64,000 nucleotides of DNA from Girardinichthys multiradiatus (Eukaryota; Chordata; Actinopteri; Cyprinodontiformes; Goodeidae): NCBI RefSeq assembly GCF_021462225.1, contig NC_061811.1, positions 7,341,663 through 7,405,662 on the forward strand. The letters are read 5' to 3'. Under the pieces are notes generated by a model. That model made no database searches and was not told the DNA's origin. It worked only from the letters and a program-made list of their open reading frames with translations. The position numbers and the translations under genes are program-made. Every line of letters begins with the position of its first letter. Within the stretch, counting starts at the first letter, position 1. Below are positions 11,307-23,017 of the stretch, in pieces.

Positions 11307-11924
11307 CGTAGAGAAAAGGGCCTCCCAGCCCCCCTCTCTAGCTCCGCCCCTTAGTACCGGCAAATATTTTAAACTACTTTCACCCCTGGAAATAACCAAT
11401 AATATTACAACTGCCAGAGAGGAACTAAACACATAGAACTATACAAACATAAGGAAGGGAGGACAAATAATCTAAAGGGAAACAAACCTCTGGGTAAATA
11501 ATAACTGAAGGGTATCTAAGGAGAAGGGGAGGAACAGGGAAAAGAAACTAATAAACTAGAAGAATGCAGTGAGAACAAATAACCTGACAGTAAAGAAGCA
11601 CAGAAACACTAAGTGAGAAACTAAACTAGAAAACCCAAAGAAGCAAAGAGAACTGTATTAATAATAATAATAATCAGAGGAGAAAACCATTCTAAGTAAT
11701 AAATAAATGAGAAAGCAACCACCAAGTTGAGATATTGATACGTTATGGGTGAAGTTGAGAAAGAACTACTAAAACTAGGAGGCAGGAGAGAGAACAAAAC
11801 TAGGATCAGGATAACAGAAGGAATAAACAAACATAACTACTAAACCCAAAGAAATAGAAATACCTAACTGAAAAAGTAAACAAACACAAAACCAAAACAA
11901 AGTCCAGAATGGCAGTTGCTGACA

Positions 11925-12285
11925 GACAGTGTGATGCTGTATGCCAGCATAATAACTCAGACAAAAAGTGTGATTTATAAATCTATTCATTATATCAAAA
12001 CAATAAAGGAACAAAGAGGCTATTTTGGTCTCTTTTGTCAGTGGTCTTGAAGGTTCTATGGTTGAAGATAAAACACTATTTATGTGTTCTTATTAGACAA
12101 CAAAGCTGATGAATACATTTTATATTCTATAATGTCTAACAAGAAAATTGTAGAATCACAAAAGAAACTATTACAGCCTGTGATGAGTTGTATACATAAA
12201 TAAATCTGTTCCCTGCAGGTAAAAGCCTTACATTTTAGTATATTTGTCTAATGTAAGAAAAACAACCAGTGCCAAAATGTGTTGA

Positions 12286-12329
<44 letters not shown>

Positions 12330-15300
12330 CAAATGCATTTCTTGTTTGGAATAGGAACAGAATGTGGAATGAGGGGAGCAGAAACAGTGCAGTGAAGCTG
12401 ATGTAATTACAAAAGGCAATACAAGCTGTGCTTCCCCAAGTCTCTGACCCACATGGAGGAAGTAAGTCAGAGCTTATCAGGGTTCCACAGAATAAGGAAA
12501 TATTCCAGCAGAGGTACCAAGTGCCCCCTGCCTCTCTCAGATGTGACTCTTCAGGAAGATGACGGGCAGCGGTGGTTGTGAGAGGGTGGCGGTGGAGAGG
12601 ATGGAAAATGAAGTTACACTGCGACTGGACCTCTGTGGGGACTTATATTATGTAGTACTTTAAACATAGCTTGTCCTGACAGTTAAATGCACTGCAGAAC
12701 AAATAAGATGACAGGAATAGTTGCACCATCCATTTGTCTGAGTCAAAGGAACAAAAGATTCAGTTGTAGTTGTCCCACTTTTATTTGCCATCTCTTCCGT
12801 TGCTTTTCTGGAATGTTGCTCTTATTGGTATGAATGATATGTGGAAATATGGCTTTTTTTTAGCAGAGAAACCAGAGGAGATATTTGAAAGAAGATGTCA
12901 GGTGAGGAAGTGAACAGTTAGAAGATGAAGATGGGGTTGCTTCAGACAGAAGGCACAAATGGTTGATGCTACCTGCCTGGACTGAGAGGTGCCTGCTGCT
13001 GAAAGCATTAACACATGATGTGCAAAGGTATGCAAGCCTCTGAATATATATGCAGCACAGTGCAAAGGTTTTAGGCCTGTGATAAAATTGCCTTAATCTA
13101 AGAATGCTTTCAGTAATTTATTATAAGTGTTTAAATATTGTTTTTTAAAATCATTATCAATATGCCTTGAATAAAGACATTTCGGTTGTTAATTTTTAGA
13201 TATTTTATGTCATAAATGTCAAGTAATATATATTGCTTTAAACAGCCAAACAGAATAAACAAAAGACTGTTTTTATTTTTAAGCTTGGGTAAAATTAAAA
13301 GCTCTATGCCACTGGTAAATTGACCTATTTTACATGTAGTTTTACACTAACTGGATCTGTCAGTTTTGGTTTTTTGGACACATTGCTATTCCAAAAAAAG
13401 GACACCTAAATCACACATTTATATTCAGAAAGATGGTTAAACTTTGTATGATAAAGTATCACTTCATTTTTTCCATTCTCCACTTTTTTCTATGAAATAT
13501 CACATATATAGTTTACTTAAAACTTAAAAAAAAACATGTCTAAGCTTAATCTTTAATAAAGGAACACTGAAAAAACCACCACCCAGTGCATTTTACTTCC
13601 AGGAGGCCGCTCGCATTAACTTGGCTGATATGTCGGAGGTAATCACCAATATGGTTCTGGAGAAATCATAAGAATAGGAAAGCAGGGGAAGGTCTGTTAA
13701 ACAGAAAAAATGAGGCTACATAGAAAGGCCTTTGAATGAAATATGGCTCATATTATTTCTTTCTGCTTTTCAGACAGGGCCGTCTGTCATGGCCTGGAAG
13801 GGGCCAAAGAAAGTGGGCTTAAGTGGCCAGGCCATTTCTTGTGCCTTTCCAAGTGGCTGAATAGATATTAGGATTTTACAGGCTATTACACATGATAATT
13901 GCACAGCATATTGAATTTTAGGCAATTTTTTCACACCGTCGCCTTTTTTCTTGCTCTGTCTTTTATATAAATAAACATTTTAAAGTATGCAAAGTATCCA
14001 TCATATGCAATTCAATTCAAATGTTGTTTATAATACACAAACAGCATCTGCAATGTCCATGTAAATTCAATAACAGCGCTCTGCTAATGGTGGCTTAGCA
14101 CAGCTTCACTACTTTAGATATTCATCTAAGCCAATTAAGTGAGAGGCAGTTCTGGGATGGAGTACAACTCTTGTTAAAATGTTACAGTGAATTTTTCAAG
14201 AGCAATACAGCCAGACAACCTAAAAATGTTTATATATGACACATAAATAAATCATATTTCCATTGCTTGCAGATAGGTTATTTTAAAGCACATTTTCTGA
14301 CAGACTTTAGCTTAACACTAAAAAGAGTCACCAATATTTTCCCTGTGAGTAAAGATTCTGGTTGTGTGGGTTTCATGATGGCTTGTTAAACATGGACCTT
14401 TTTACACAGATTTTTATTCTGACACTTTTAACTTTATCTCTGACAACTTTACTTATCAATATAGGCAAGATAACACAGCAGCTGTTCATGTATAAAGATG
14501 AAGGTTTTGTTAGCTGTGATGCTGAAATAAAATCTAGATGTTATTAAAATTCAGCATCAATCTTGTTGTGCATAAATTAATGAATTAATGACAGGAATGC
14601 ATTTGAGTATGAATTTTATTGATATTTGATAACAATAAATATATATGTGAAAAAGGTTTACTTTAATTTAAAACCAGTGAAACTGACAGCAATACGAGCC
14701 CATAAAATAAGAAAGAAGCAAAATTTGAGTATATGCAAGACCAAACAGTGAATGCTACATCGTCAAATTGATTTGCTAATTGACTAATGAAATTTGTCAA
14801 TTTTTAGTTGAGGACTTCATCTCATAAAAACCTATGAGTGATATTTATTTCAAATTGTGGCATGTGAATTTAGCTCATAATTCTTAGACAGTGAACAATG
14901 CCCATAAATAATTCATCTGTAATCTGTGGGTACTGAACTTAGAGCTAGTTATAAGATCAGTCAGGACCCCAGCTGTCTCTCATTGTATGTTTGTTAGAGC
15001 TGCACTAGGATGAAATCATTTTTAGCTTGATCGGACCTGAACTGTGACTATTTTTTCAGGAACTCCTAAATCTTTTTCCAGTCAGTTTATAAACTTTACC
15101 ATGTGGCCCTTCCAGGTCTCACTAACAACAACAGTTTCTGGTGTAGAAGTTGCTACTGAGATAAAAGGAATGAATGTTAGCTATTTTCTGCATCAGTGAG
15201 GTGAGTGCTCTACAGTGACTGCTTTTAGACAGCACAGAGACATCTCCTCTGCTTTTAATAAACAAAAATGAATAGTTCATAAATTGGTATTGGCAGGTAA

Positions 15301-17124
15301 ATAATCTGAAATTATTATGATAGGAGATGCTTCCAAAAATATATTTCTCAAATAAAAACCTAGTTTTGTATCTTTAAAGAAGGGTATGTTTTCCAAAATT
15401 CTAATTGTAAAACTGATCATTTTAATCATGTTTAGAGCAGCTGCTAACAAGTAAAATCAGTTATAGGTGGCTTAGAGTGGCATCACTATGTGGAATTATA
15501 ACACATGGATGTGATAAAGAATGACCTGTTAAAAGGAGGAAATATGTAAGGAAGAAGAAACAGTTCATATATTCAGTTACTGAAAAAGCTTCCAACCCTT
15601 TCCACAAAGTCAAAGCTTTTCTTATGAGAAGGAAATGTATTTTGATTCATGTAAAAAGATATTTTTCATCAGCATGTTATTCAAAATGTGTTTAATAAGT
15701 ATTGCTTGAGACTCCCCAGATGCCACATTTGTGGTGAAAGAGCCTTTTTACATTTTTGCAGCATAACAAATGCGTACAAATACAAGTGAAGATGATTGCG
15801 CACAATTGTAAGCTGGTAGTTTGACTAAACTAGGCAGGCTATCTAACAACTATTTTATTATTTTAGAGGACATCAAAGAGCATTTGAATTTGTTGGAGTA
15901 AGAGAATATTTATACTCAAACTTACACACACACAAATTTAACTGCAGACTCATATATGCGAGTTATGCAAGTTTGCAGGTACATGTATATAAAACCTCCT
16001 CTTTCATTTTCCCACAGACATACAGCACAAAACAGTGATAAAACCAGGAGGAAACATTTGACTCTGGTTTCACGCTTCCCTTCTAAAGACATTGCTACTT
16101 CAGCTAAAGTGTGTTTGATGAAAAATGACTCTGCAGGAGTGCACAGGTCTGTATGCTGAAATGAAATCTGTGATGAAGCATCTCTACGTGTTCAGTTGAA
16201 AGTGACAGGAAATGGATTAAAAAAAGAAGATGTGAGCAAAGACAGATTATGCAATGCTGATGGAGTAGCCTCAACTCCACCATTTATCAATATAATTAAC
16301 TATAATCAGCGTACTCCACAGAGAGAGGTTGATGATGAAGGGAAAATTGACTGTGTAAAAAACACCTTTATAGTATTAGGAAAGTCGTTTTTTTATTTAT
16401 ATCTTTTACTTACAACTAAATATCAGTGTGATGCTATATGGTGTCAGAGTCACGTTTGATCCATCTATTATCAAAGCATCTCCTTTTTTAATCATCAAAG
16501 AGGCAAAGATCACCATTTGGTTGATGCAACTCCTTTATGTTACAATAGATATCATCTTCTTACGCCACTGTTCTACATAGTGTTACTCTACCTGCCCTGG
16601 TTGAGTGACAAAACATTTACCACAGTTCCCATAGCTCTGCTGGTCAACACATGAATATGCTAAACAATAGTCTGAATGTCTTATGGATTCTTGTCAGCTA
16701 AGAAATAGTTGGCAGACAAGAGGCATAAATAGTGCCATAACTTGAGTTATTGTGCTGAGAAATTCAAAAAGCAAACGCCTGATGGCCAGGTTAGCATGAA
16801 AGCAGGATCTATTAGCAAATTTCAGTCCTGCAGATTTGAAACCCAAAAGAGGAACTAATAGGCGATCCACTTGGAGATTTTAGATGCCTTATGGGGTGAG
16901 AGTCTTTGAAGCATTGAGACAACCATTAGCTGAGGTGAGGTTCAGCCTGTGACAAGGTGGTGCTGGCTGTGTCCCTATTTCTTGAAATTAGGATTTTGGG
17001 CCTTTAGATTTCTTTAACCAAAATCTCCATCAGGTTTAGTACTCATTAGATTATGACGTAGGCTTTAATCTGTTTGTAGTTTAACTAATGCCTGGTTCAC
17101 AAGGCAGGTTTATTGGTCTCTCGA
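11925..17124. other. Long unassigned stretch
   Basis: It holds an (AC)n microsatellite, a faint Tc1-like end near 13050-13090 ('cagtgcaaaggttttaggcc') and many short frames without domains. The block 13770-13960 is less AT-rich than its surroundings, with repeated 'ggccagg' and 'aagtgg' motifs; it could be a conserved non-coding element but cannot be tested here. No exon was recognised. Confidence 0.4.
12287..12326. repeat. (AC)20 microsatellite
   Basis: Forty bases of uninterrupted AC dinucleotide. A typical fish microsatellite, likely polymorphic. Confidence 0.97.
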
Positions 17125-17312
17125 AACTGCCCTTAGGTGTGAATGAGTGTGTGCATGGTTGTTTGTTCTGTATGTCTCTTTGTGGCCAGCGATTGACTGG
17201 TGACCTGTCCAGGGTGTACCCTGCCTCTCGCCTGTAGACTGCTGGAGATAGGCACCAGCCCCCCTGTGACCCACTATGGAATAAGCGGGATAGAAGACGA
17301 ATGAATGAACGA
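17125..17312 (+). repeat. Dispersed fish repeat (short interspersed type)
   Basis: The phrases 'gactggtgacctgtccaggg', 'taccctgcctctcgcc' and 'tgctggagataggcaccagc' belong to a very widespread teleost short repeat that normally ends in an aatggatgg-type tail. Here the tail is 'gacgaatgaatgaacgaa'. The minus frame at 17081-17434 is only its shadow. I cannot say from this copy alone whether its parent is a SINE or a LINE end. Confidence 0.65.
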
Positions 17313-17649
17313 ATTTCATAACAGTATTTGCAAATATTTATACGTAAATCCGCACATATATTTAAAGGCCAGCTACTTTTGGGTTTGAAATCAGAATTTG
17401 TTGGTGAAACTGAGGCAATATCCTTAATTTCCACTAATTTCTTCTTGTACCTAAATAATCAGGCAATAGATAAACTGTAACTTAGCCTGAACGCTACGCT
17501 CGTCTTGCTCTGCCCGCAAATACAAGTGGATGAGCATGTCTTGTCTGCTGCTCCTTGATCTTATTGGTGCTTTTTCTTATCTAGTGTTCTGAGACGTCTG
17601 AGACCTTCAAGAACAAACTGCGATTAATTACGCTCATTCCATTTTTGCA

Positions 17650-17745
17650 GTATTATGCACTACTTTGTGTTGGTCTATTACATACAAACCCCAATAAATT
17701 ACATTTAAGTTTATTATTTCAGTGTGAGAAAATCTGAAAACTTTT
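17650..17745 (+). mobile_element. Tc1-like right-end fragment
   Basis: The phrases 'actactttgtgttggtctat' and 'caataaattacatttaagtt' match the 3' untranslated end of the same Tc1 family as 488-650 and 25540-26490. It is a solitary end fragment without coding sequence. Confidence 0.6.
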
Positions 17746-18164
17746 AAGAGCTATGAGACATTTTGCATGGTACTTTACACAAAACACTGTTGCTAATTCT
17801 TGTCTCCATCAGGCGTCTCATCTTGGAAAATTAAAATTACTAGGGTCATCTGACACGCTGACAGATTATCTAAAATACCAAGTCAACTCACGCTATGTCT
17901 CCAGCCAAGTTCCCATTACACATGCTGATCTGTTCGTCTTCATTTATTATTTACAGCCACACGCAGCCAGGGCCATGTAGGTCATTTTATGAGAGTTTAA
18001 AATTTAAATACTTCAAAATTCTTGAGTAATTTGAACAATGACCTGACAGCAGAGAGGTGTTTCACTGCAGACAGTTTGAAAGAGATTTACAACCAGCACT
18101 AAGTGTGGCAGCATAGGAGTGTTTGTCGGTGACTCAGACTGCATGTGTCCAGTTGGTTATAACA

Positions 18165-19620
18165 CTCCAACCGCTACAATTCATGCCGTTTTATCAAACT
18201 ATATCGTACAAAGGTTTATGTCCCCTTACAAATGTTTTCTGTTTTTGCCCTTTTTTGTCACGCTTTCATGTTTCAGATCATTAAAACACATTTTATTAAC
18301 TAACAAAGTAAGCCCGAGTAAAAACAAAATGCAGTTTTTAAATAATGATTTTATTTCTGAAGAGGAAAAAAGTATCCAAACCAACCCCACCCTAAGTGAA
18401 AAGTGTTCACTTAGAGTTGGGTTTGTTTAATAAATCATTGATTAATTAGGATTTACCACATTTTCTCTAAGCACACCGTGGGCTGATTACTTTAAAACCT
18501 GTAGAATCCAAAAGTTACTTAAATAGAACCTGTCTGACAACATGAAGTAGGTCAGAAAATCTCAAAAAGCAACACATAATGCGCAGACCTAAAAATCTTC
18601 AAGAACAGATGAGAAATAAATCCATTAATAACTCTTTGTCTGCAAAGGGTGACAACGTAGTAGCCGGCCTACCAAAGATACTCCAAGAAACCATCGACAT
18701 CTCATCCAGGAGATCTCAGAGGAACCTAGTAGTACATGTTATGCGCTGCAGACCGCTTGTGCTTCAGTTAAGGTCACTGTTCAAGATTTAACAACAACAA
18801 AATGACTGGGCAAAAATATCATCCATAGGAACGTTTTGAGTTGAAAGCCACTGCTAACTAAAAGAGTAAAAAAAGACCTGTCTCACATTTGTCCAGAAAA
18901 AAACCATCTTGATGACCCCTAATACTTTTGGAGAAATATGGACTGAGGAAACAAAGAACATTTGGTATTAACTCCTTACATCTGGTGTAAAATGAACAGC
19001 ATTTAGAAAAAAAATCATTATACCTACACTACACCTACACTTTGTGGTGGTAATATGATGATATAGGGTTGCTTTGCTGCTCCATGGCCTCGACAACTTA
19101 CTGAGGTTGATGGAACCATGAATTCTGCTCTTTACCAGAAACTCCTGATGGAAAATGTCCAGGCCTCAGCTCATATCCTTGGCTTATGGTGCACTGAATG
19201 GCTCAAAATACAAAACAAAGGTATTGGAGCGGCCTAGTCAAAGTCTAGATTTAAACTGTGATTAGGATGTTGTGGCATAATCCTAAACACTCTTCATGCT
19301 CAAAAGTCCTCAACTGAGGCTCAGTTAAAACAATTCTGCAAAGAAGAGTGAGGAAGAATTGTTCCACAGTGATGTCTCATTGCCTGCTGCAGAGTCTTTT
19401 GCTGCTTAATTTCAGTTTTTGTAGGCATGGTGACACAACCATTTCTTTATGGGTCAATTACTATTTCACATAGAGCCAGGATAGTTAGGATAGCATTTCC
19501 CCCTCAAAAAAGAAAATCATCTTTTGAAAACTGCTTTCTGTATTTACCCAGGTTATCTTTCATTGCTAATAAAATGTAGACCTCTGTATTAGGATTACTT
19601 AACACTCTGTAGTGCAACAA
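18165..19620 (+). pseudogene. Old full-span Tc1-like element, heavily mutated
   Basis: A decayed copy of a common fish Tc1 family, recognisable almost end to end. It has a 5' flank with 'aaatgcagtttttaaataatg' style text, an N-terminal trace ('LQEQMRNKSINNS' in the frame 18579-18791), and a stretch at 18840-18930 corresponding to 'kkdlshlsrknhLDDP'. The block at 19040-19190 resembles the 'GGSVMVWGCFAA' region, and 19225-19290 resembles the catalytic 'WPSQSPDLN' block. The 3' end reads 'gaaaactgctttctgtattt'. Multiple frameshifts and stops interrupt it. The relics at 2980-3830, 52120-52370 and 55090-55870 appear to be the same or a close family. Confidence 0.75.
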
Positions 19621-22035
19621 AACTGTTATTAACTGATGATGAAATTAAGAATCGGACATAAACTCTTCTGTGCCGTTAATGTCATGAAAGCTAAAGAGAG
19701 CTAAATATTTTTTCCATTTTCTCAAAGTTTACATCTCATCTTAATACTTCTTAATTTTCCGTCCTTAATTATTTCCCGAAAAGGCCGTTAGGTACTCTAA
19801 CCTGGCCCTTTTTAATTATCGTGTGTATGTACGGAGCTCTTCTGGTTTCACATTTTTCAAGCAAGTCTGCCTGAAACCGTTCCCATATGACCCTGACCTT
19901 TCCACAACCTAATGGAATTACGGCACACTGACTCCCAATTAAAATGAGAAACAAAACAGGCAAAGAGAGCACATGGGTGTAATTGCTACAAAACCCCTTA
20001 AGGTAAACACATGTTCCCACTGCAGGCAGACCAAGTGAGATAAAGAGTGATAAGGAAGAGGACCAGCAGTGAGGCTGTTTGTGTGAGTGTATAAATAAAT
20101 AAATGAAAACAGAGGCAGGGTTGCATGTGAATTTGTTGTTAATTTAGCCTTCTTTTAATTAGCTCTTGTGTCACAGAGTGGGCTAATGGGGAGCCCTGAA
20201 GATCTGGGCAGACTGGCAGCCTGAAAGAGGCCACCAGATTGGCATGCCTAACCACTGCCTGTTTCAGACATGCAGCTGGGCCCTCACATTCCCCCACAGC
20301 TGCTGCAGGGGCCCAGAGGTGCTGTTTATAAAAAATGAAGGCCTGAATGTGGAACACACTTGCTTACTTGTGCTGCTTCATTACTTTTTATTGTCTTTCA
20401 TTTCAGAGTTTTTGTCTCTTGTGCTCAGTCTAATTAAATCATAATCATTCCCTTCTTCTCTGTAAGAGACAGAATCTTGAAGTTATTTAAGAACATTTTG
20501 CTCACTCACTCTAGGGGAAGATTTCTGTTTACAGAATGAACACTTGAGCTACGTTTAGAGGTGATTCTGTGACTGCTCTGTGTGTTATGAGGGCAGCTGA
20601 TATTTAAAGAGTTTGACTATTTTATGAGTTTCTGTTTTACAAAAAAGTAGGAGCGAACAGAGACAACCCTGTGTGAACGCAAACAGCGCGTGCCCTGATG
20701 GAAAGTGCAAATATGAGCCTAACTGCTTCAGTTTTCAGAGGGGATTTATGACATGCAGTCTTATTATCTGGCAGCGGGATTACTGCCATACGCTCCACTC
20801 CACAACAAAGAGGTGCCATGCCACATAAAAGCCCAAAGTGTTTTCTGACACAGTCCTCTGCACTTTCAACCCAGATTTAAAGGATGACTACACTGTTCCA
20901 CTTTTTTATGGTTGACAAAGAGTTAGTCGCCCTAAGCCTAATAGACCCACTCAACGCTTCTGTTGTTTTGCTTAACACTTGGAGGATCAGGACAATCAAA
21001 AGGATGGCCGAATGTGCCAATTTTACTTCAGCTACACCAAACATGGTGAGACTTCTGTCCGAAATGGGTAGAAACTGGTTGGCCAGTATCATAGTAAACA
21101 CTTTGGCTGGGAACATTTTGCAGGTCACTCCAGATGACCTCACAGAACCATAGGTCTAGTCAAAGCAAATTTTTATCCAGTTCAGCCTGGGATTTCAAAC
21201 TACTAGTATAATATGACCTTGCTAGGTTGTTATTGTTCAGATGTTTATCTGAACATCTGACAGTGTACGTGAATATTTCTCTTAGAGGGGATTAACCAAA
21301 AACTTGTTTTAATATGGATGACTATTACTGGCTAGTTAATTCAAAAACAGAAGCCTTTGAAACAATTTATAAACACCCAAAAATAAAATATTGATTGTTG
21401 ATTGTGTCAAGCTTTGAATGTATCAGTTGTTTCATCCAGTTACCTGATCATACACTTGGGATTATAATGGAAACAACATCAGTCATTACATACGTATTTA
21501 AATCTAAATATAGAGGAATATTTCCATCCATGTGAGACCCCAAGTCTGCGTCTGATAAACTAATCAGATGCAACCTCCCTTTACTATGTTTCCTTCTTAG
21601 ATCACATTTAGGCATTACAATTCAGAACAAGATAATCAGACATTGCACATCTCTGTGACCCAACATAGGGTCACCGAGACCATAATAAAGTACATTTATG
21701 GATCCAGGTCATGATTGGGATCAGGATCACCAAAAAAAAAATTTATGGATTCTTCCTTGGGCTAAGACACACCTCTGGTAAAAAAAATAAAAGCATTTAA
21801 ATTTAGAACATTATTATTAACATATAAATATAATAGTAAATAGATATTGGCTAACTGATAATACATTATAATCTTGATCTAAATTATTCCTGGCTCTAAT
21901 GAATTTTTTACATTGTTAATCGAAGTGATAAAGTTTTCATTGATTTTAAGTAAAATGGGAACTCAGAGGAATATACAGATAAGTTCAAAAGTTATGATAC
22001 TGATTGTTTAATGAACACTGATATATAATTGCATA
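19621..22035. other. Unassigned stretch
   Basis: No gene is supported. The block 20150-20420 is relatively GC-rich and repeat-free and could be conserved non-coding DNA. At 20877-21153 both strands are open for about 88 codons, discussed under findings. A small imperfect inverted repeat (cagatgtt...aacatctg) lies near 21238-21260. Confidence 0.4.
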
Positions 22036-23015
22036 CAGGTCCTTCTCAAAATATTAGCATATTGTGATAAAGTTCATTATTTCCCATAATGTCATGATGA
22101 AAATTTAACATTCATATATTTTAGATTCATTGCACACTAACTGAAATATTTCAGGTCTTTTATTGTCTTAATACGGATGATTTTGGCATACAGCTCATGA
22201 AAACCCAAAATTCCTATCTCACAAAATTAGCATATCATTAAAAGGGTCTCTAAACGAGCTATGAACCTAATCATCTGAATCAACGAGTTAACTCTAAACA
22301 CCTGCAAAAGATTCCTGAGGCCTTTAAAACTCCCAGCCTGGTTCATCACACAAAACCCCAATCATGGGTAAGACTGCCGACCTGACTGCTGTCCAGAAGG
22401 CCACTATTGACACCCTCAAGCAAGAGGGTAAGACACAGAAAGAAATTTCTGAACGAATAGGCTGTTCCCAGAGTGCTGTATCAAGGCACCTCAGTGGGAA
22501 GTCTGTGGGAAGGAAAAAGTGTGGCAGAAAACGCTGCAGAACGAGAAGAGGTGACCGGACCCTGAGGAAGATTGTGGAGAAGGGCCGATTCCAGACCTTG
22601 GGCGACCTGCGGAAGCAGTGGACTGCTCAATTGACCTGCCAACTCTCCTGACCTGAACCCCATAGAGAATCTGTGGGATATTGTGAAGAAAAAGTTGAGA
22701 GACTCAAGACCCAACACTCTGGATGAGCTAAAGGCCGCTATCGAAGCATCCTGGGCCTCCATAAGACCTCAGCAATGCCACAGGCTGATTGCCTCCATGC
22801 CACGCCGCATTGAAGCAGTCATTTCTGCCAAAGGATTCCCGACCAAGTATTGAGTGCATAACTGTACATGATTATTTGAAGGTTGACGTTTTTTGTATTA
22901 AAAACACTTTTCTTTTATTGGTCGGATGAAATATGCTAATTTTGTGAGATAGGAATTTTGGGTTTTCATGAGCTGTATGCCAAAATCATCCGTATTAAGA
23001 CAAGAGAAGGACCTG
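22036..23015 (+). mobile_element. Doubly deleted Tc1 copy (same family as 9224-10792)
   Basis: A 980-bp derivative flanked by TA at 22034-22035 and 23016-23017. The left 200-bp terminal repeat is complete, but the right one keeps only its last 12 bp before jumping inward: the counterpart of 22048-22162 (115 bp) is missing. The coding part also lacks 473 bp relative to the copy at 9224. The two deletions account for the length difference (1,569 minus 588 is 981). Apart from these, the two copies are nearly identical, implying recent activity of the family. Confidence 0.95.
22364..22853 (+). pseudogene. Tc1 transposase, internal 473-bp deletion
   Basis: The start is intact and the first 87 codons (helix-turn-helix 'SERIGCSQSAVSRHLSGKSV', basic linker) match the sister transposase with few changes. 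At 22624-22625 the gene jumps to the codons before the third catalytic block. Because 473 is not a multiple of three, the frame shifts and stops at 22649-22651 after 95 codons. Beyond it, the out-of-frame C-terminal part (NPIENLW through GFPTKY) continues to the original stop at 22851-22853. Both catalytic Asp residues are gone. A short DNA-binding-domain protein could still be made in principle. Confidence 0.93.
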
Positions 23016-23017
23016 TA

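Larger units (their letters stand above)
8605..11388. mobile_element. hAT-like non-autonomous element carrying an inserted Tc1
   Basis: Termini are perfect 13-bp inverted repeats, CAGGGGTGAAAGT at 8605-8617 and its complement at 11376-11388. The flanks gaagtaac (8597-8604) and gaaataac (11389-11396) match at 7 of 8 bases, the target-duplication length of the hAT superfamily. Subterminal DNA repeats ccggtac motifs on both sides. Without the inner Tc1 the element is about 1.2 kb. The one longish frame, 8919-9212 (97 codons), shows no hAT transposase or BED-finger motif, so it depends on an enzyme from elsewhere. It also contains a long TA tract and telomere-like repeats near its right end. Confidence 0.75.
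8110..11924 (-). mobile_element. Probable solo LTR split by a nested hAT-like element
   Basis: The outermost layer of a nest. It begins TGTCAG (8110-8115) and ends CTGACA (11919-11924), the inverted termini expected of many gypsy LTRs. Flanks are gacac (8105-8109) and gacag (11925-11929), a 4/5 match compatible with a decayed 5-bp target duplication. Removing the inner element leaves about 1.0 kb, a plausible LTR length. Text at 8300-8440 is the reverse complement of the type seen at 5830-5960, so orientation is minus. No internal retrotransposon genes are present. Identity as an LTR is inference. Confidence 0.45.

Noticed and set aside
11163..11432. 89-codon minus frame with a long Ile-Tyr repeat
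   Set aside because: It is a direct translation of the TA microsatellite.
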